Of a stretch of 64,000 nucleotides of DNA, positions 26,219 to 34,900 are shown piece after piece (within the stretch, counting starts at the first letter, position 1; every line of letters begins with the position of its first letter). The DNA is from Ottowia oryzae. GTDB lineage: Bacteria; Pseudomonadota; Gammaproteobacteria; Burkholderiales; Burkholderiaceae_C. The position numbers and the translations under genes were made by a program. The DNA lies in the NCBI RefSeq assembly GCF_003008535.1, contig NZ_CP027666.1:2469501-2533500 (forward strand), given 5' to 3'. The notes under the pieces are model-generated. The model was not told where the DNA came from. It made no database searches and saw only the letters and a list, made by a program, of their open reading frames with translations.

Positions 26219-27565
26219 TCAAAGCTTCTTGACCAGCACCTGGCTCTTGCGATCCCAGTTGTACTTGCGCTTGCGGGCTTCGGGCAGCCATTCCGGGTCC
26301 ACGGGCTGAAAGCCGCGCTTGATGAACCAGTGCATGGTGCGGGTGGTGAGCACGAAGATGCTCTGCAGGCCGATGGCGCGCGCGCGCTGCTCGATGCGCT
26401 TGAGGATCTTCTCGCCGTCGCCCTGGCCCTGGCTTTGCGGGGACACCGTCAGCGCCGCCATCTCGGCCGTCTTGGCCTCGGGGTAGGGGTACAGCGCGGC
26501 ACAGGCAAAGATCACGCCGTCGTGCTCGACGATGGTGTAGTTCTCGATGTCGCGCTCGATCTCGGTGCGGCTGCGCTTGACCAGCGTGCCGTCCTTCTCG
26601 AAAGGCTCGATCAGCTGCAGGATGCCGCCCACATCGTCGTGCGTGGCTTCGCGCAGGCTTTCCAGCTTTTCATCGACCACCATCGTGCCGATGCCGTCGT
26701 GCACGTACACCTCCAGCAGCAGCGAACCGTCCACCGCGAAGGGCAGGATGTGGCTGCGTTCCACGCCGTGCAGGCAGGCGCTGACGCAGTGGCGCAGGTA
26801 AAAGCCCACGTCGTTCGGCAACTCGGGCGGCGGCAGGCGCGACAGCAGGGCTTGCGCTTCAGCCAGGGGGATTTCGGTGTCGATCGGGTTGTCGTCCGAC
26901 TCTGGCTCGGTCGGGTGCACGCGGATGCCCGGCTTTTCGGTTAGAAAAATCAGCTTGTCCGCCTGCAGCGCGATAGCGACCGACGTGGCCACTTCTTCCA
27001 TCGCCAGGTTGAACGCCTCGCCCGTGGGCGAAAAGCCGAAGGGTGAGATCAGCACCAGCGCACCCGTGTCCAGCGAATGGCTGATGCCCGCCGTATCCAC
27101 CTTGCGCACCACGCCGGTGTGCTTGAAATCCACCCCGTCGATGATGCCCATGGGCCGCGCGGTGATGAAGTTGCCCGAAATCACCCGCACCTTGCTGCCC
27201 GCCATGGGCGTGTTGGGCAGGCCCTGGCTGAAGGCGGCTTCGATCTCGTAGCGCAGCTGGCCCGCGGCCTCTTGCGCGGCGTCCAGCGCCGCCTCGTCGG
27301 TGATGCGGTGGCCCTGGGCATAGCGCGGCTCATACCCTTTGACACGCAGCTGCTCGTTGACCTGCGGACGAAAGCCGTGCACCAGCACGATTTTCACGCC
27401 CATGCTCTGGATCAGCGCCAGATCGGTGGCGATGTTGGCCAGCTTGCCCGCCGCAATCGCCTCGCCCGTCAGGCCCACCACGAAGGTCTTGCCACGGTGC
27501 ATGTGGATGTACGGCGCGACGGCGCGAAACCAGGGCACGAAGGTGAAGTTGAAAACAGCGGACAT
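26219..27565 (-). CDS. argA: N-acetylglutamate synthase
   Basis: A 448-residue fusion of an amino-acid-kinase domain (residues about 1-290: GLTGEAIAAGKLANIATDLA, VKIVLVHGFRPQVNEQL) and a C-terminal GNAT domain (about 300-448: LTVSPQSQGQGDGEKILKRI). ArgA acetylates glutamate with acetyl-CoA in the first step of arginine synthesis and is inhibited by arginine. The length and domain order match ArgA, not ArgB. The ATG at 27565 is the natural start. Confidence 0.93.
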   Translation of the reverse strand: MSAVFNFTFVPWFRAVAPYIHMHRGKTFVVGLTGEAIAAGKLANIATDLALIQSMGVKIVLVHGFRPQVNEQLRVKGYEPRYAQGHRITDEAALDAAQEAAGQLRYEIEAAFSQGLPNTPMAGSKVRVISGNFITARPMGIIDGVDFKHTGVVRKVDTAGISHSLDTGALVLISPFGFSPTGEAFNLAMEEVATSVAIALQADKLIFLTEKPGIRVHPTEPESDDNPIDTEIPLAEAQALLSRLPPPELPNDVGFYLRHCVSACLHGVERSHILPFAVDGSLLLEVYVHDGIGTMVVDEKLESLREATHDDVGGILQLIEPFEKDGTLVKRSRTEIERDIENYTIVEHDGVIFACAALYPYPEAKTAEMAALTVSPQSQGQGDGEKILKRIEQRARAIGLQSIFVLTTRTMHWFIKRGFQPVDPEWLPEARKRKYNWDRKSQVLVKKL

Positions 27566-27978
27566 CGGCGTGGGTTGGGGGATTCAGGGTGGGCGAGAGG
27601 GCGGCCCGGCCAGCAGGGCGCGGCGCAGCGCAGTGGCGCGGGGTTGGCGCGGGGTTGGCGCGATTCTAACGACGCCCACCACGCAAGGCGGGCCGCGCCG
27701 CCATACCCGCACACTCTGTTATTGATAGCTGCCGGCGCACTACCGGCCAGCGCTGGAAGCCAAAATGACCGCCATTCTTGGCGCGGCGAAGACGGGCCAC
27801 CACCGTGACCTGGCCAGCGTTGCACTTCACTTCAGCGCGTGTGGGCTGGCCACGCCCATCCGCGCCGCCGCCTCGCGTTAGCGGATCCAACCCGTGTCGC
27901 CTGCGTGCTGGCCCCCATCAAGGCTTTGGCCACAATGCGCGCGAAGTGTCTCAACCCGTTGGCAACCCAAGGAACCCC
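27566..27978. other. Divergent promoter region of argA and the nitronate monooxygenase
   Basis: No gene is seen. It holds an 11-bp tandem repeat (TGGCGCGGGGT, about 2.6 copies at 27634-27662) upstream of argA and type-1 repeat copy 10. Promoters for both flanking genes should be here, but I cannot place them with confidence. Confidence 0.5.
27719..27766. repeat. type-1 dispersed repeat, copy 10
   Basis: Reverse-oriented copy: TTATTGATAGCTGCCGGCGC then CCAGCGCTGGAAGCCAAAAT. Confidence 0.7.
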
Positions 27979-28950
27979 ATGCGCACACGCATCACCGAAC
28001 TGCTTGGCATCCGCTACCCCATCGTGCAGGGCGGCATGCACTTCGTCGGCCTGGCCGAGCTGGCCTCGGCCGTGTCCAACGCGGGCGGTCTGGGCATCTT
28101 GACGGCGCTGACGCAGCCTTCGCCCGCTGCGCTGGCCGAGGAAATCGCCCGCTGCCGCAGCATGACGGATCAGCCTTTTGGCGTGAACCTCACTTTTTTG
28201 CCGGCGCGCACCCCGCCTGACTACCCCGGCTACGTGCGCAGCATCATCGAAGGCGGCATCAAGGTGGTGGAAACGGCGGGCAACAACCCGCAGCAATGGA
28301 TGCCGATGCTGAAAGAAGCGGGCATCAAGGTGGTGCACAAATGCACCTCGGTGCGCCACGCGCTGAAGGCCGAGGCGATTGGCTGCGACGCGGTGAGCGT
28401 GGACGGCTTTGAATGCGGCGGCCACCCCGGCGAGGATGACGTGCCCAACTTCATCCTGCTGCCGCGCGCGGCCGAGCAGTTGACGATCCCCTTCATCGCA
28501 TCGGGCGGCATGGCCGATGGCCGCTCGCTGGTGGCAGCCATGGCGCTGGGCGCCGAGGGCATGAACATGGGCACGCGCTTCATCGCCACCCAAGAGGCGC
28601 CGGTGCACGACAACGTGAAGCAGGCCATCCTGGCCGCCAGCGAGCTGGACACGCGCCTGGTGATGCGCCCGCTGCGCAACACCGAACGCGTGCTGAACAA
28701 CGCGGGCGTAGAGCGCCTTCTGGCCAAGGAAAAGGCGCTGGGCGACCAAATCAGCTTTGCCGACATCATCGACGAGGTGGGCGGCGTGTACCCCAAGGTG
28801 ATGAAGCACGGCGAGATGGATGCGGGCGCCTGGTCGTGCGGCATGGTGGCCGGGCTGATCCACGACATCCCCACGGTGAAAGAGCTGATCGACCGCATCA
28901 TGGCCGAGGCGCAGCAGATCGTGCGGCAGCGCCTGGCGGGCATGGTGTGA
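27979..28950 (+). CDS. Nitronate monooxygenase / 2-nitropropane dioxygenase family
   Basis: A 323-residue FMN-binding TIM barrel. The N-terminus ITELLGIRYPIVQGGMHFVG, the ECGGHPGEDDVPNFILLPRA stretch and the phosphate-binding IPFIASGGMADGRSLVAAMA are typical. Enzymes of this family oxidise nitronates such as propionate-3-nitronate, or have related enoyl-reductase roles. The ATG at 27979 (MRTRITELLG) fits the family start; the longer in-frame leader is repeat-derived. It is monocistronic. Confidence 0.88.
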   Translation: MRTRITELLGIRYPIVQGGMHFVGLAELASAVSNAGGLGILTALTQPSPAALAEEIARCRSMTDQPFGVNLTFLPARTPPDYPGYVRSIIEGGIKVVETAGNNPQQWMPMLKEAGIKVVHKCTSVRHALKAEAIGCDAVSVDGFECGGHPGEDDVPNFILLPRAAEQLTIPFIASGGMADGRSLVAAMALGAEGMNMGTRFIATQEAPVHDNVKQAILAASELDTRLVMRPLRNTERVLNNAGVERLLAKEKALGDQISFADIIDEVGGVYPKVMKHGEMDAGAWSCGMVAGLIHDIPTVKELIDRIMAEAQQIVRQRLAGMV

Positions 28951-28988
28951 GCCCGCCGGGCGTGAAGCGCGTCATTGGGCGTTGAGGG

Positions 28989-29216
28989 TCAAATCAGGCT
29001 CTGGCGCCCGCCCATCCTGCGCTGGCAGCTAGCTTTACGATAGCGACCAGCTCGTCTGGATGGGCGAGGGCGGCGCTGCGGCGTCACGCCATCGCGCTGC
29101 GCTGAGTGTCGCCGCCGCGTACAGAACGCCGCCACGGATAGCCCGCGCTCGGCCAGTGGTGCGTTCAGCGCTTCCCGCGGCAGCTGGCGGGTGTCAGTCC
29201 AATCCACGTCAATCAC
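28989..29216 (-). CDS. Doubtful 75-residue frame overlapping the small basic protein
   Basis: A GTG at 29216 overlaps the end of the upstream small gene and would read IDVDWTDTRQLPREALNAPL. It then runs into low-complexity Arg-rich sequence and finally through a type-1 repeat to its stop. The first 25 residues look protein-like and the rest does not. It may be the truncated start of a lost gene. I do not recognise it. Confidence 0.25.
   Translation of the reverse strand: MIDVDWTDTRQLPREALNAPLAERGLSVAAFCTRRRHSAQRDGVTPQRRPRPSRRAGRYRKASCQRRMGGRQSLI
28990..29044. repeat. type-1 dispersed repeat, copy 11
   Basis: TCAAATCAGGCTCTGGCGCC then CTGCGCTGGCAGCTAGCTTT, after the nitronate monooxygenase gene. 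Confidence 0.7.
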
Positions 29217-29457
29217 CCCAGTTCTGACGCATGGCCTTTTGCAGGGCCACGCGGTCCGCGCGGCGCTGGGCACCTTGGCTGCGGATGTGGCGGCCAGCGG
29301 CGCTGCTGGCGCTGCGTGCGGCCAGGGCTTGCGCCACGTGGTTGCGGGGCGGCGGCGGTGGCAGTTGCAGCGCCAATGGCGCGCGCATGCGGCCGAGTTG
29401 TTTCAGATTGGCCCGCGCGACACCGCTGGCGGCGCGCGAGAAGGTTTTGGCACTCAT
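29209..29457 (-). CDS. Small basic protein, unknown function, behind an attenuator-like leader
   Basis: An 82-residue, strongly basic protein (MSAKTFSRAASGVARANLKQ; LPPPPPRNHVAQALAARSAS; QRRADRVALQKAMRQNWGD). The proline run followed by RNH and the Arg/Ala-rich helical tail recall small uncharacterised betaproteobacterial proteins; a nucleic-acid or ribosome partner is possible but unproven. The ATG at 29457 has TTTGGAG upstream. A terminator hairpin with seven T ends only about 15 bp before the start, so expression must pass or read through it. Confidence 0.6.
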   Translation of the reverse strand: MSAKTFSRAASGVARANLKQLGRMRAPLALQLPPPPPRNHVAQALAARSASSAAGRHIRSQGAQRRADRVALQKAMRQNWGD

Positions 29458-29472
29458 GTGCACTCCAAAAGC

Positions 29473-29506
29473 AAAAAAACCCCGGCGTCGATCAGGCTGC
29501 CGAGGG
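29473..29506 (-). terminator. Terminator/attenuator directly before the small basic gene
   Basis: The minus strand reads CCTCGGC, a 12-base loop, GCCGGGG and then seven T. The stem is 7 bp with one G-U pair. It lies between a leader peptide frame and the start at 29457. Confidence 0.6.
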
Positions 29507-29542
29507 CTTTTGCTAGGCCAGCGGCTGGGGGGCGAAGACGCT

Positions 29543-29571
29543 CACTCCCAGCCGGGGCTGAAATGGGAGTG
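29543..29571 (-). promoter_or_regulatory. Leader hairpin between leader peptide and attenuator
   Basis: A perfect 8-bp stem CACTCCCA/TGGGAGTG with a 13-base loop, starting three bases after the leader-peptide stop codon. This is the place where a pause hairpin is found in attenuated operons. Confidence 0.45.
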
Positions 29572-29573
29572 CG

Positions 29574-29603
29574 TCAGGTGTGCGAGAAATGAATCAAGGT
29601 CAT
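29574..29603 (-). CDS. Possible 9-residue leader peptide
   Basis: ATG at 29603 encodes MTLIHFSHT and a TGA. It has the best ribosome site in the area, AGGAGG nine bases upstream. Two His and two Thr among nine residues are suggestive but not diagnostic of a sensing peptide. It is followed by a hairpin and a terminator. Confidence 0.35.
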   Translation of the reverse strand: MTLIHFSHT

Positions 29604-29687
29604 CTTTCAAAACCTCCTGGAGGGTTGCGTTGCCCGCAAGGTCGTTCGTTGCGGGCGGCTGGACTGGCCAGGAAAAGGAAGGGGCGG

Positions 29688-29716
29688 ATTGTGCGCACGC
29701 AGGCGCGGTTTGCCAA
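29688..29716 (-). promoter_or_regulatory. Candidate sigma-70 promoter of the leader transcript
   Basis: The minus strand has TTGGCA (29716-29711), a 17-bp spacer and CACAAT (29693-29688). A second leader hairpin, GCCCGCAA/TTGCGGGC at 29632-29656, lies downstream of it. Confidence 0.4.
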
Positions 29717-29753
29717 GATGGTTGTGGCGCGCCCGCCACGCCTTCACGAGTGA

Positions 29754-29806
29754 AAATGGCCGCCAGCGCACGATGCACCAGCGCTGGCAGCTATTTTGTT
29801 CATAGC
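29754..29806. repeat. type-1 dispersed repeat, copy 12
   Basis: AAATGGCCGCCAGCGCACGA then CCAGCGCTGGCAGCTATTTT, just past the end of the cupin gene. Confidence 0.75.
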
Positions 29807-29833
29807 ACGGCTGCACTCAAGCCGTGCGCGCCG

Positions 29834-30262
29834 TCACTTCTTCTTGGGCACGATGTCCACCGCCCACAGCTCGGCAGGTTCGGTCTGGCTGGGGTTGCGG
29901 AACCAGTGCGTGGTGTCGGCGTTTTCCATCCAGAAATCGCCCGCCTTCAACACGCGCTGGGCGCTGCCACGGCCTTCGACGATGGTGCCTTTGATCACGC
30001 GCACGATGCCGGGCTGCCCGGCGTGCGGGTGCGCCGCGGCACCGCCATCCGGCGCGATGGTCAGCAGGCGGGCGCGCAACTCGTAGTCGCCCGGCGCGCC
30101 AGCCAGCTTGTGCGCCGCCAAGTCCACCGTGCCGGCGGGGGTGTTGCCGCCAATGCCAGCGTTCTTTTCAGGCGCGGTGACCTGGCGCACGTCGGGCGCG
30201 CTGGCGCAGCCGCCCAGCAAGGCGGCCGCAGCGGCCAGGGAAATCAGGGAGCGAAAGTGCAT
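29834..30262 (-). CDS. Cupin-domain lipoprotein
   Basis: A 142-residue protein with a lipoprotein signal (LISLAAAAALLGGCASAPDV; lipobox LLGGC, Cys19) and a single cupin barrel (AAAHPHAGQPGIVRVIKGTI; GDFWMENADTTHWFRNPSQT). The histidines HPH and H in TTHWF are plausible metal ligands. It is probably anchored in the outer membrane facing the periplasm. Substrate unknown. Confidence 0.85.
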   Translation of the reverse strand: MHFRSLISLAAAAALLGGCASAPDVRQVTAPEKNAGIGGNTPAGTVDLAAHKLAGAPGDYELRARLLTIAPDGGAAAHPHAGQPGIVRVIKGTIVEGRGSAQRVLKAGDFWMENADTTHWFRNPSQTEPAELWAVDIVPKKK

Positions 30263-30466
30263 GGTGTCTCCTCACAAAACGAAAGCGGGTTGAAGTGCCG
30301 CAGCCAGATCGACGGGCCTGGCGCGCGGCGTTCAGGATGCTAGCGGCTGAGCGCGCCGTGGCGGCCGCGTGCGGCTTGGGACATTCCCGCAGTCACGCAG
30401 AGACAGCAAAGGCTGCAAAGGCCGCCTTCGGCCCGAAGGCCGAATCGTCTGACGTGGCTGCTTGAC

Positions 30467-31825
30467 CTACGCGGCGCGCGCCGCAAAGCGCTGCGGGCTG
30501 AACGGGGCCAGGTCGATGTCTGGCGTGGCGCCTTGCAGCAGCTGTGCCACCAGCCGGCCCGTGCGCGCCGAACTGCCCAGGCCGACGTGCCCGTGCCCAT
30601 AGGCGTGCACCACGCCCTGGCAGCCGCTGGCCAGGCCGATGCAGGGCAGGCCGTCGGGCGTGGAGGGGCGCCGGCCCATCCAGACGCGCCCGCCATTCAG
30701 CTGCTCGTCACTGATCGCGGGGAACAGCGCGCCCAGGTGCTGGCGCAGCACTTCTGCGCGGCGCCAGTCGGGCGGGGCGTCGTTGCCTGCAATCTCGACC
30801 TGCCCGGCCACGCGCAGGCCGCAATCCATGCGGTGCACGATCAGCTTGCGGTCCATCACCATCATGGGGGTGCGCGGGGCGGGCTGGGCGGCCGCATCGT
30901 CCACGGGCGCCAGCGTCACGTGGTAGCCGCGCTCGGCATCCAGGCTGACGCGGTCGCCCGCCGCCTGTGCCAGCGGCAGCGAATAGGCGCCGGCGGCGAT
31001 CACCAGCGCATCGGCGGCGATGTCGCCCTGGTCGGTCTGCACCGCCTGCAGGCGACCGCCCGAGGCGCGCAGCCCGGTGGCGCGCGCGGTGATGCGCCGC
31101 ACGCCGATCGCCTGCGCGTGCGCGGCCAGCGCCGCGGCGTACGCGCCAGGGTTGCGGCAGTGCCCGGCCTCGGCCACGTGCACGGCAAAGCCGTAGTCGG
31201 GCGCCAGATCGGGCTCGCGCGTGCGCAGCGTGTCGGCGTCCCATTCGGTCCAGGTTATGCCTTCCTGGCGGCGCACGTCCCAGGCGAAGGCGTCGGCGAC
31301 GAAATCGGCGCGGCTGCGGTAGACGTGCAAAACGCCCTGGTGCGCCAGCAAATGGCTGGCCCCGGCGCGCTGCGCCAGATCCTGGTGCAGCAGCGCCGCG
31401 CCTTGCAGCAGGCTGCGCAGCGCGTGGGCGGTGCGCCGCACCTTGGCCTGCGTGCTGGCCGACTCCAGATAGCGCCACAGCCAGGGCAGGGCGCGCGGCA
31501 GGTACGACCAGCGCAGCGCCAGCGGCCCCAGTGGGTCCATCAGCCAGCCCGGCACCTGGCGCCATACACCCGGGCTGGCGGGCGGCAGGATGGAGTGCGA
31601 AGACAGCCAGCCGGCGTTGCCGTAGCTGGCGGCCTGTTCGCCGCCGGACGGGCCTGGGTCCACCAGCGTCACATCCCAACCAGCGCCGCGCAGCTCGATC
31701 GCGCTGGCCAGGCCGATGAAGCCCGCGCCTGCCACCACCACGTGGCGCGGTGCGCCGGGGCTGGCGGCTGGCGTGGCACCCGTGGGGGTCGATAAGGGTG
31801 CAGCAGCATTCATGGGCGCGGACAT
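30467..31825 (-). CDS. FAD-dependent D-amino-acid dehydrogenase-like oxidoreductase
   Basis: A 452-residue DAO-family flavoprotein. The dinucleotide fold HVVVAGAGFIGLASAIELRG starts near residue 28, with ASYGNAGWLSSHSILPPASP as in DadA, and the C-terminal GRRPSTPDGLPCIGLASGCQ and YGHGHVGLGSSARTG motifs. It oxidises an amino acid, probably a D-amino acid, passing electrons to the respiratory chain. The start is taken at 31825; the ATG at 31813 is equally possible. It is divergent from hrpA. Confidence 0.85.
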   Translation of the reverse strand: MSAPMNAAAPLSTPTGATPAASPGAPRHVVVAGAGFIGLASAIELRGAGWDVTLVDPGPSGGEQAASYGNAGWLSSHSILPPASPGVWRQVPGWLMDPLGPLALRWSYLPRALPWLWRYLESASTQAKVRRTAHALRSLLQGAALLHQDLAQRAGASHLLAHQGVLHVYRSRADFVADAFAWDVRRQEGITWTEWDADTLRTREPDLAPDYGFAVHVAEAGHCRNPGAYAAALAAHAQAIGVRRITARATGLRASGGRLQAVQTDQGDIAADALVIAAGAYSLPLAQAAGDRVSLDAERGYHVTLAPVDDAAAQPAPRTPMMVMDRKLIVHRMDCGLRVAGQVEIAGNDAPPDWRRAEVLRQHLGALFPAISDEQLNGGRVWMGRRPSTPDGLPCIGLASGCQGVVHAYGHGHVGLGSSARTGRLVAQLLQGATPDIDLAPFSPQRFAARAA

Positions 31826-31947
31826 GCAGCGATTTTGCCAAGCGGCGGTGCGCAGCCCGCACCCACAGCAGCCCGCGACCGGCCATGACCAGCGCGCCAT
31901 CGCTTGTGAATGCGCCGCCTGGCCGCACCTTGGATAATCACGCCCCC

Positions 31948-34900
31948 ATGCCGTTACGGATCGACTTTCCCGACAACCTGCCCGTTTCCGCTCGCAAGGA
32001 CGAGATCATGGCCGCGCTCGACGCGCACCAGGTCATCATCGTCTGCGGCGAAACCGGCTCAGGCAAGACCACGCAGCTGCCCAAGATCGCCTTGGCGATG
32101 GGCCGTGGGCGCCTGAACGCCAAGCCCGGCGAGCGCGGCCGCCTGATCGGCCACACCCAGCCGCGCCGCATCGCCGCGACCAGCGTGGCCAAGCGCATCG
32201 CCGAAGAGCTGAATACGCCGCTGGGCGATGTGGTGGGCTACAAGGTGCGCTTCAACGACCGGTTGGGCAAGGACGCCTCGGTCAAGCTGATGACGGACGG
32301 CATCTTGCTGGCCGAAACGCAGACCGACCCGCTGCTCAAGGCCTACGACACGATCATCATCGACGAGGCGCACGAGCGCAGCCTGAACATCGACTTTCTG
32401 CTGGGCTACCTCAAGCAGATATTGCCGCGCCGGCCCGACCTCAAGGTGATCGTCACCTCGGCCACCATCGACGCCGACCGGTTCGCCAAGCACTTTGGAA
32501 GCTATTGCCCGGCGCCGGGCCGCCCCCAGCCGGGCGCGGCCCCCTCGGGGGGCAGCGCACCACACGAAGTGGGGGAGCGTGGGGGCGAGTTTCGGCCTGC
32601 GCCGGTGCTGATGGTGTCGGGGCGCACCTACCCGGTCGAAATTCGCTACACGCCGTTCGAGGAAAGCCGCGAGCGCGACCTGAACGACGCCATTGGCGAT
32701 GCGGTGGATCAACTGTGGGTGGGGCGCCCCGGCGGCGACATCCTCGTCTTCCTGCCGGGCGAGCGCGAAATCCGCGAAGCCGCCGACCACCTGCGCAAGC
32801 ACCTGGCGCAGGGCGCGCTGACGCGCGGCGCCGAGGTGCTGCCGCTGTTCGCCCGCCTCAGCCAGGCCGAGCAAGACCGCGTGTTCGACACGCACGGCGC
32901 GCCGCGCATCGTGCTGGCCACCAACGTGGCCGAAACCTCGCTCACGGTGCCGGGCATCAAATACGTGATTGACGCAGGCACGGCGCGCGTCAAGCGCTAC
33001 AGTTATCGCAGCAAGGTGGAGCAGCTGCTGGTCGAACCCGTCAGCCAGGCCGCCGCCAACCAGCGCGCCGGGCGCTGCGGGCGCGTGTCCGAAGGCATTG
33101 CGATCCGGCTGTACGACGAGAAAGACTTCAACGGCCGCCCGCGCTTTACCGACCCGGAAATCCTGCGCTCATCGCTGGCCAGCGTCATCCTGCGCATGAA
33201 AAGCCTGCACCTGGGCGGCGAAGGCGGGCGCGTGGAGGACTTTCCCTTCATCGACGCGCCCTCGGGCCGCGCCATTGCCGACGGCTACCAGCTGCTGAAC
33301 GAGCTGGGTGCGGTGGACGACGCGCAGCAGATCACCCCGCTGGGCGGCGAGCTGGCCCGCCTGCCGCTGGACCCGCGCGTGGGCCGCATGATTCTGGAAG
33401 CGCGCGAACGCGGCGCGCTGCGCGAAGTGCTGGTGATCGCCGCCGCGCTGAGCGTGCAAGACGTGCGCGACCGCCCGCTGGAGCAGCAAGCCCAGGCCGA
33501 CCAGGCGCACGCCAAGTTCGACGACGAGAAAAGCGAGTTCAGCGGCTACCTGCGCCTGTGGAAATGGCTGCACGACGCTCGTGGCGGAACGGGCCCCCAC
33601 GCTCCGCGCTTCGCTGCTGCGCTGCCCCCCGAGGGGGCCCCGGCCGCCTTGGGGCGGCCCGGCGCCGGCCGGATATCGGTGCCGATGACGCGCCGTGAAA
33701 TGGCGGCTCAAGAAGCCGCGCAAGGGCAGGGCCCCCGCCGCCAGCCGGTCAACGTGGCCGCGCTGCCGGTGGCACAGCGCGCGGCGCTGGCCTTGGCGCA
33801 GGCACGCCAGGCGCTATCGAATGAGAAGCTGCCCGCGCAGTCTGGGCGGGCGCTGGAAGCTGTTCAGGCCCATCACCCTGACGAATCTGCCAGCCACAAG
33901 CTCAGCAACCGCCAGTGGGAAAGCCTGCTGCGCCAGAACTTCATCAACATCCGCCGCGTGCGCGAATGGCGCGACATCCACACGCAGCTGCACACCGTGG
34001 TGGCCGAGCAAGGATGGTTGGAAAGCACCCACCGGCCGTCGCCGGGCCGCCCCAAGGCGGCCGGAGCCCCCTCGGGGGGCAGCGCAGACGCGCAGCGCGG
34101 AGCGTGGGGGCCAGTTGCTCCTGCAGGGTATGAGGCCGTTCACAAATCGCTGCTGGCCGGCCTGCTAGGCAACATCGGCAGCAAGCTGGAAGGCGACGAC
34201 GCGCAAAGCGGCGAATACCTGGGCGCGCGCGGCATCAAGTTCTTTCGCCACCCCGGCGCGCACCTCAGCAAGAAGCCCGGCAAGTGGATCGTGTGCGCCG
34301 AGCTGGTGGAAACCACGCGCCTGTTTGGCCGCGGCATTGCCGCCATCGAGCCGCAGTGGCTGGAAGAGCTGGGCGGCCACCTGCTCAAGAAGCAGCTGCT
34401 CGACCCGCATTGGGAGAAAAAAGCGCAGGACGTGGTGGCGCTGGAGCGCGCCACGCTGTACGGCCTGGTGGTGTACAGCGGGCGCCGCAAGAGCTTTGGC
34501 GCAGTGGACGCCCATGCCGCGCGCGAGATCTTCATCCGCGAAGCGCTGGTCGGCGGTGAGTGGCCCGAGGAATGGGCGCGCCGCCTGCCTTTCCTGGCCG
34601 CCAATGAAAAAACCATCGCCAAAGTCGAAGAGCTGGAGCACAAAAGCCGCCGCCAGGACGTGCTGGTGGACGACGAGCTGATCTACGCCTTCTACGACCA
34701 GCAGATTCCGCAAGACATCACCAACGGGCGCGACTTTGAAAAGTGGTGGCGCGAATCGAGCCAGGGCAACCCGAACCTGCTGCGCCTGTCGCGCGAAGAG
34801 CTGATGCGCCACGAAGCGGCAGGCATCACCACCGACGCCTTCCCCAAGGTGATTCGCCTGGGCGGCGTGGACTGCGCCGCCACCTACCTGCACCAGCCGG

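Noticed and set aside
29473..29656. Known riboswitch class upstream of the small basic gene
   Set aside because: The hairpins do not match any aptamer layout I can recall; a leader-peptide attenuator describes them better.
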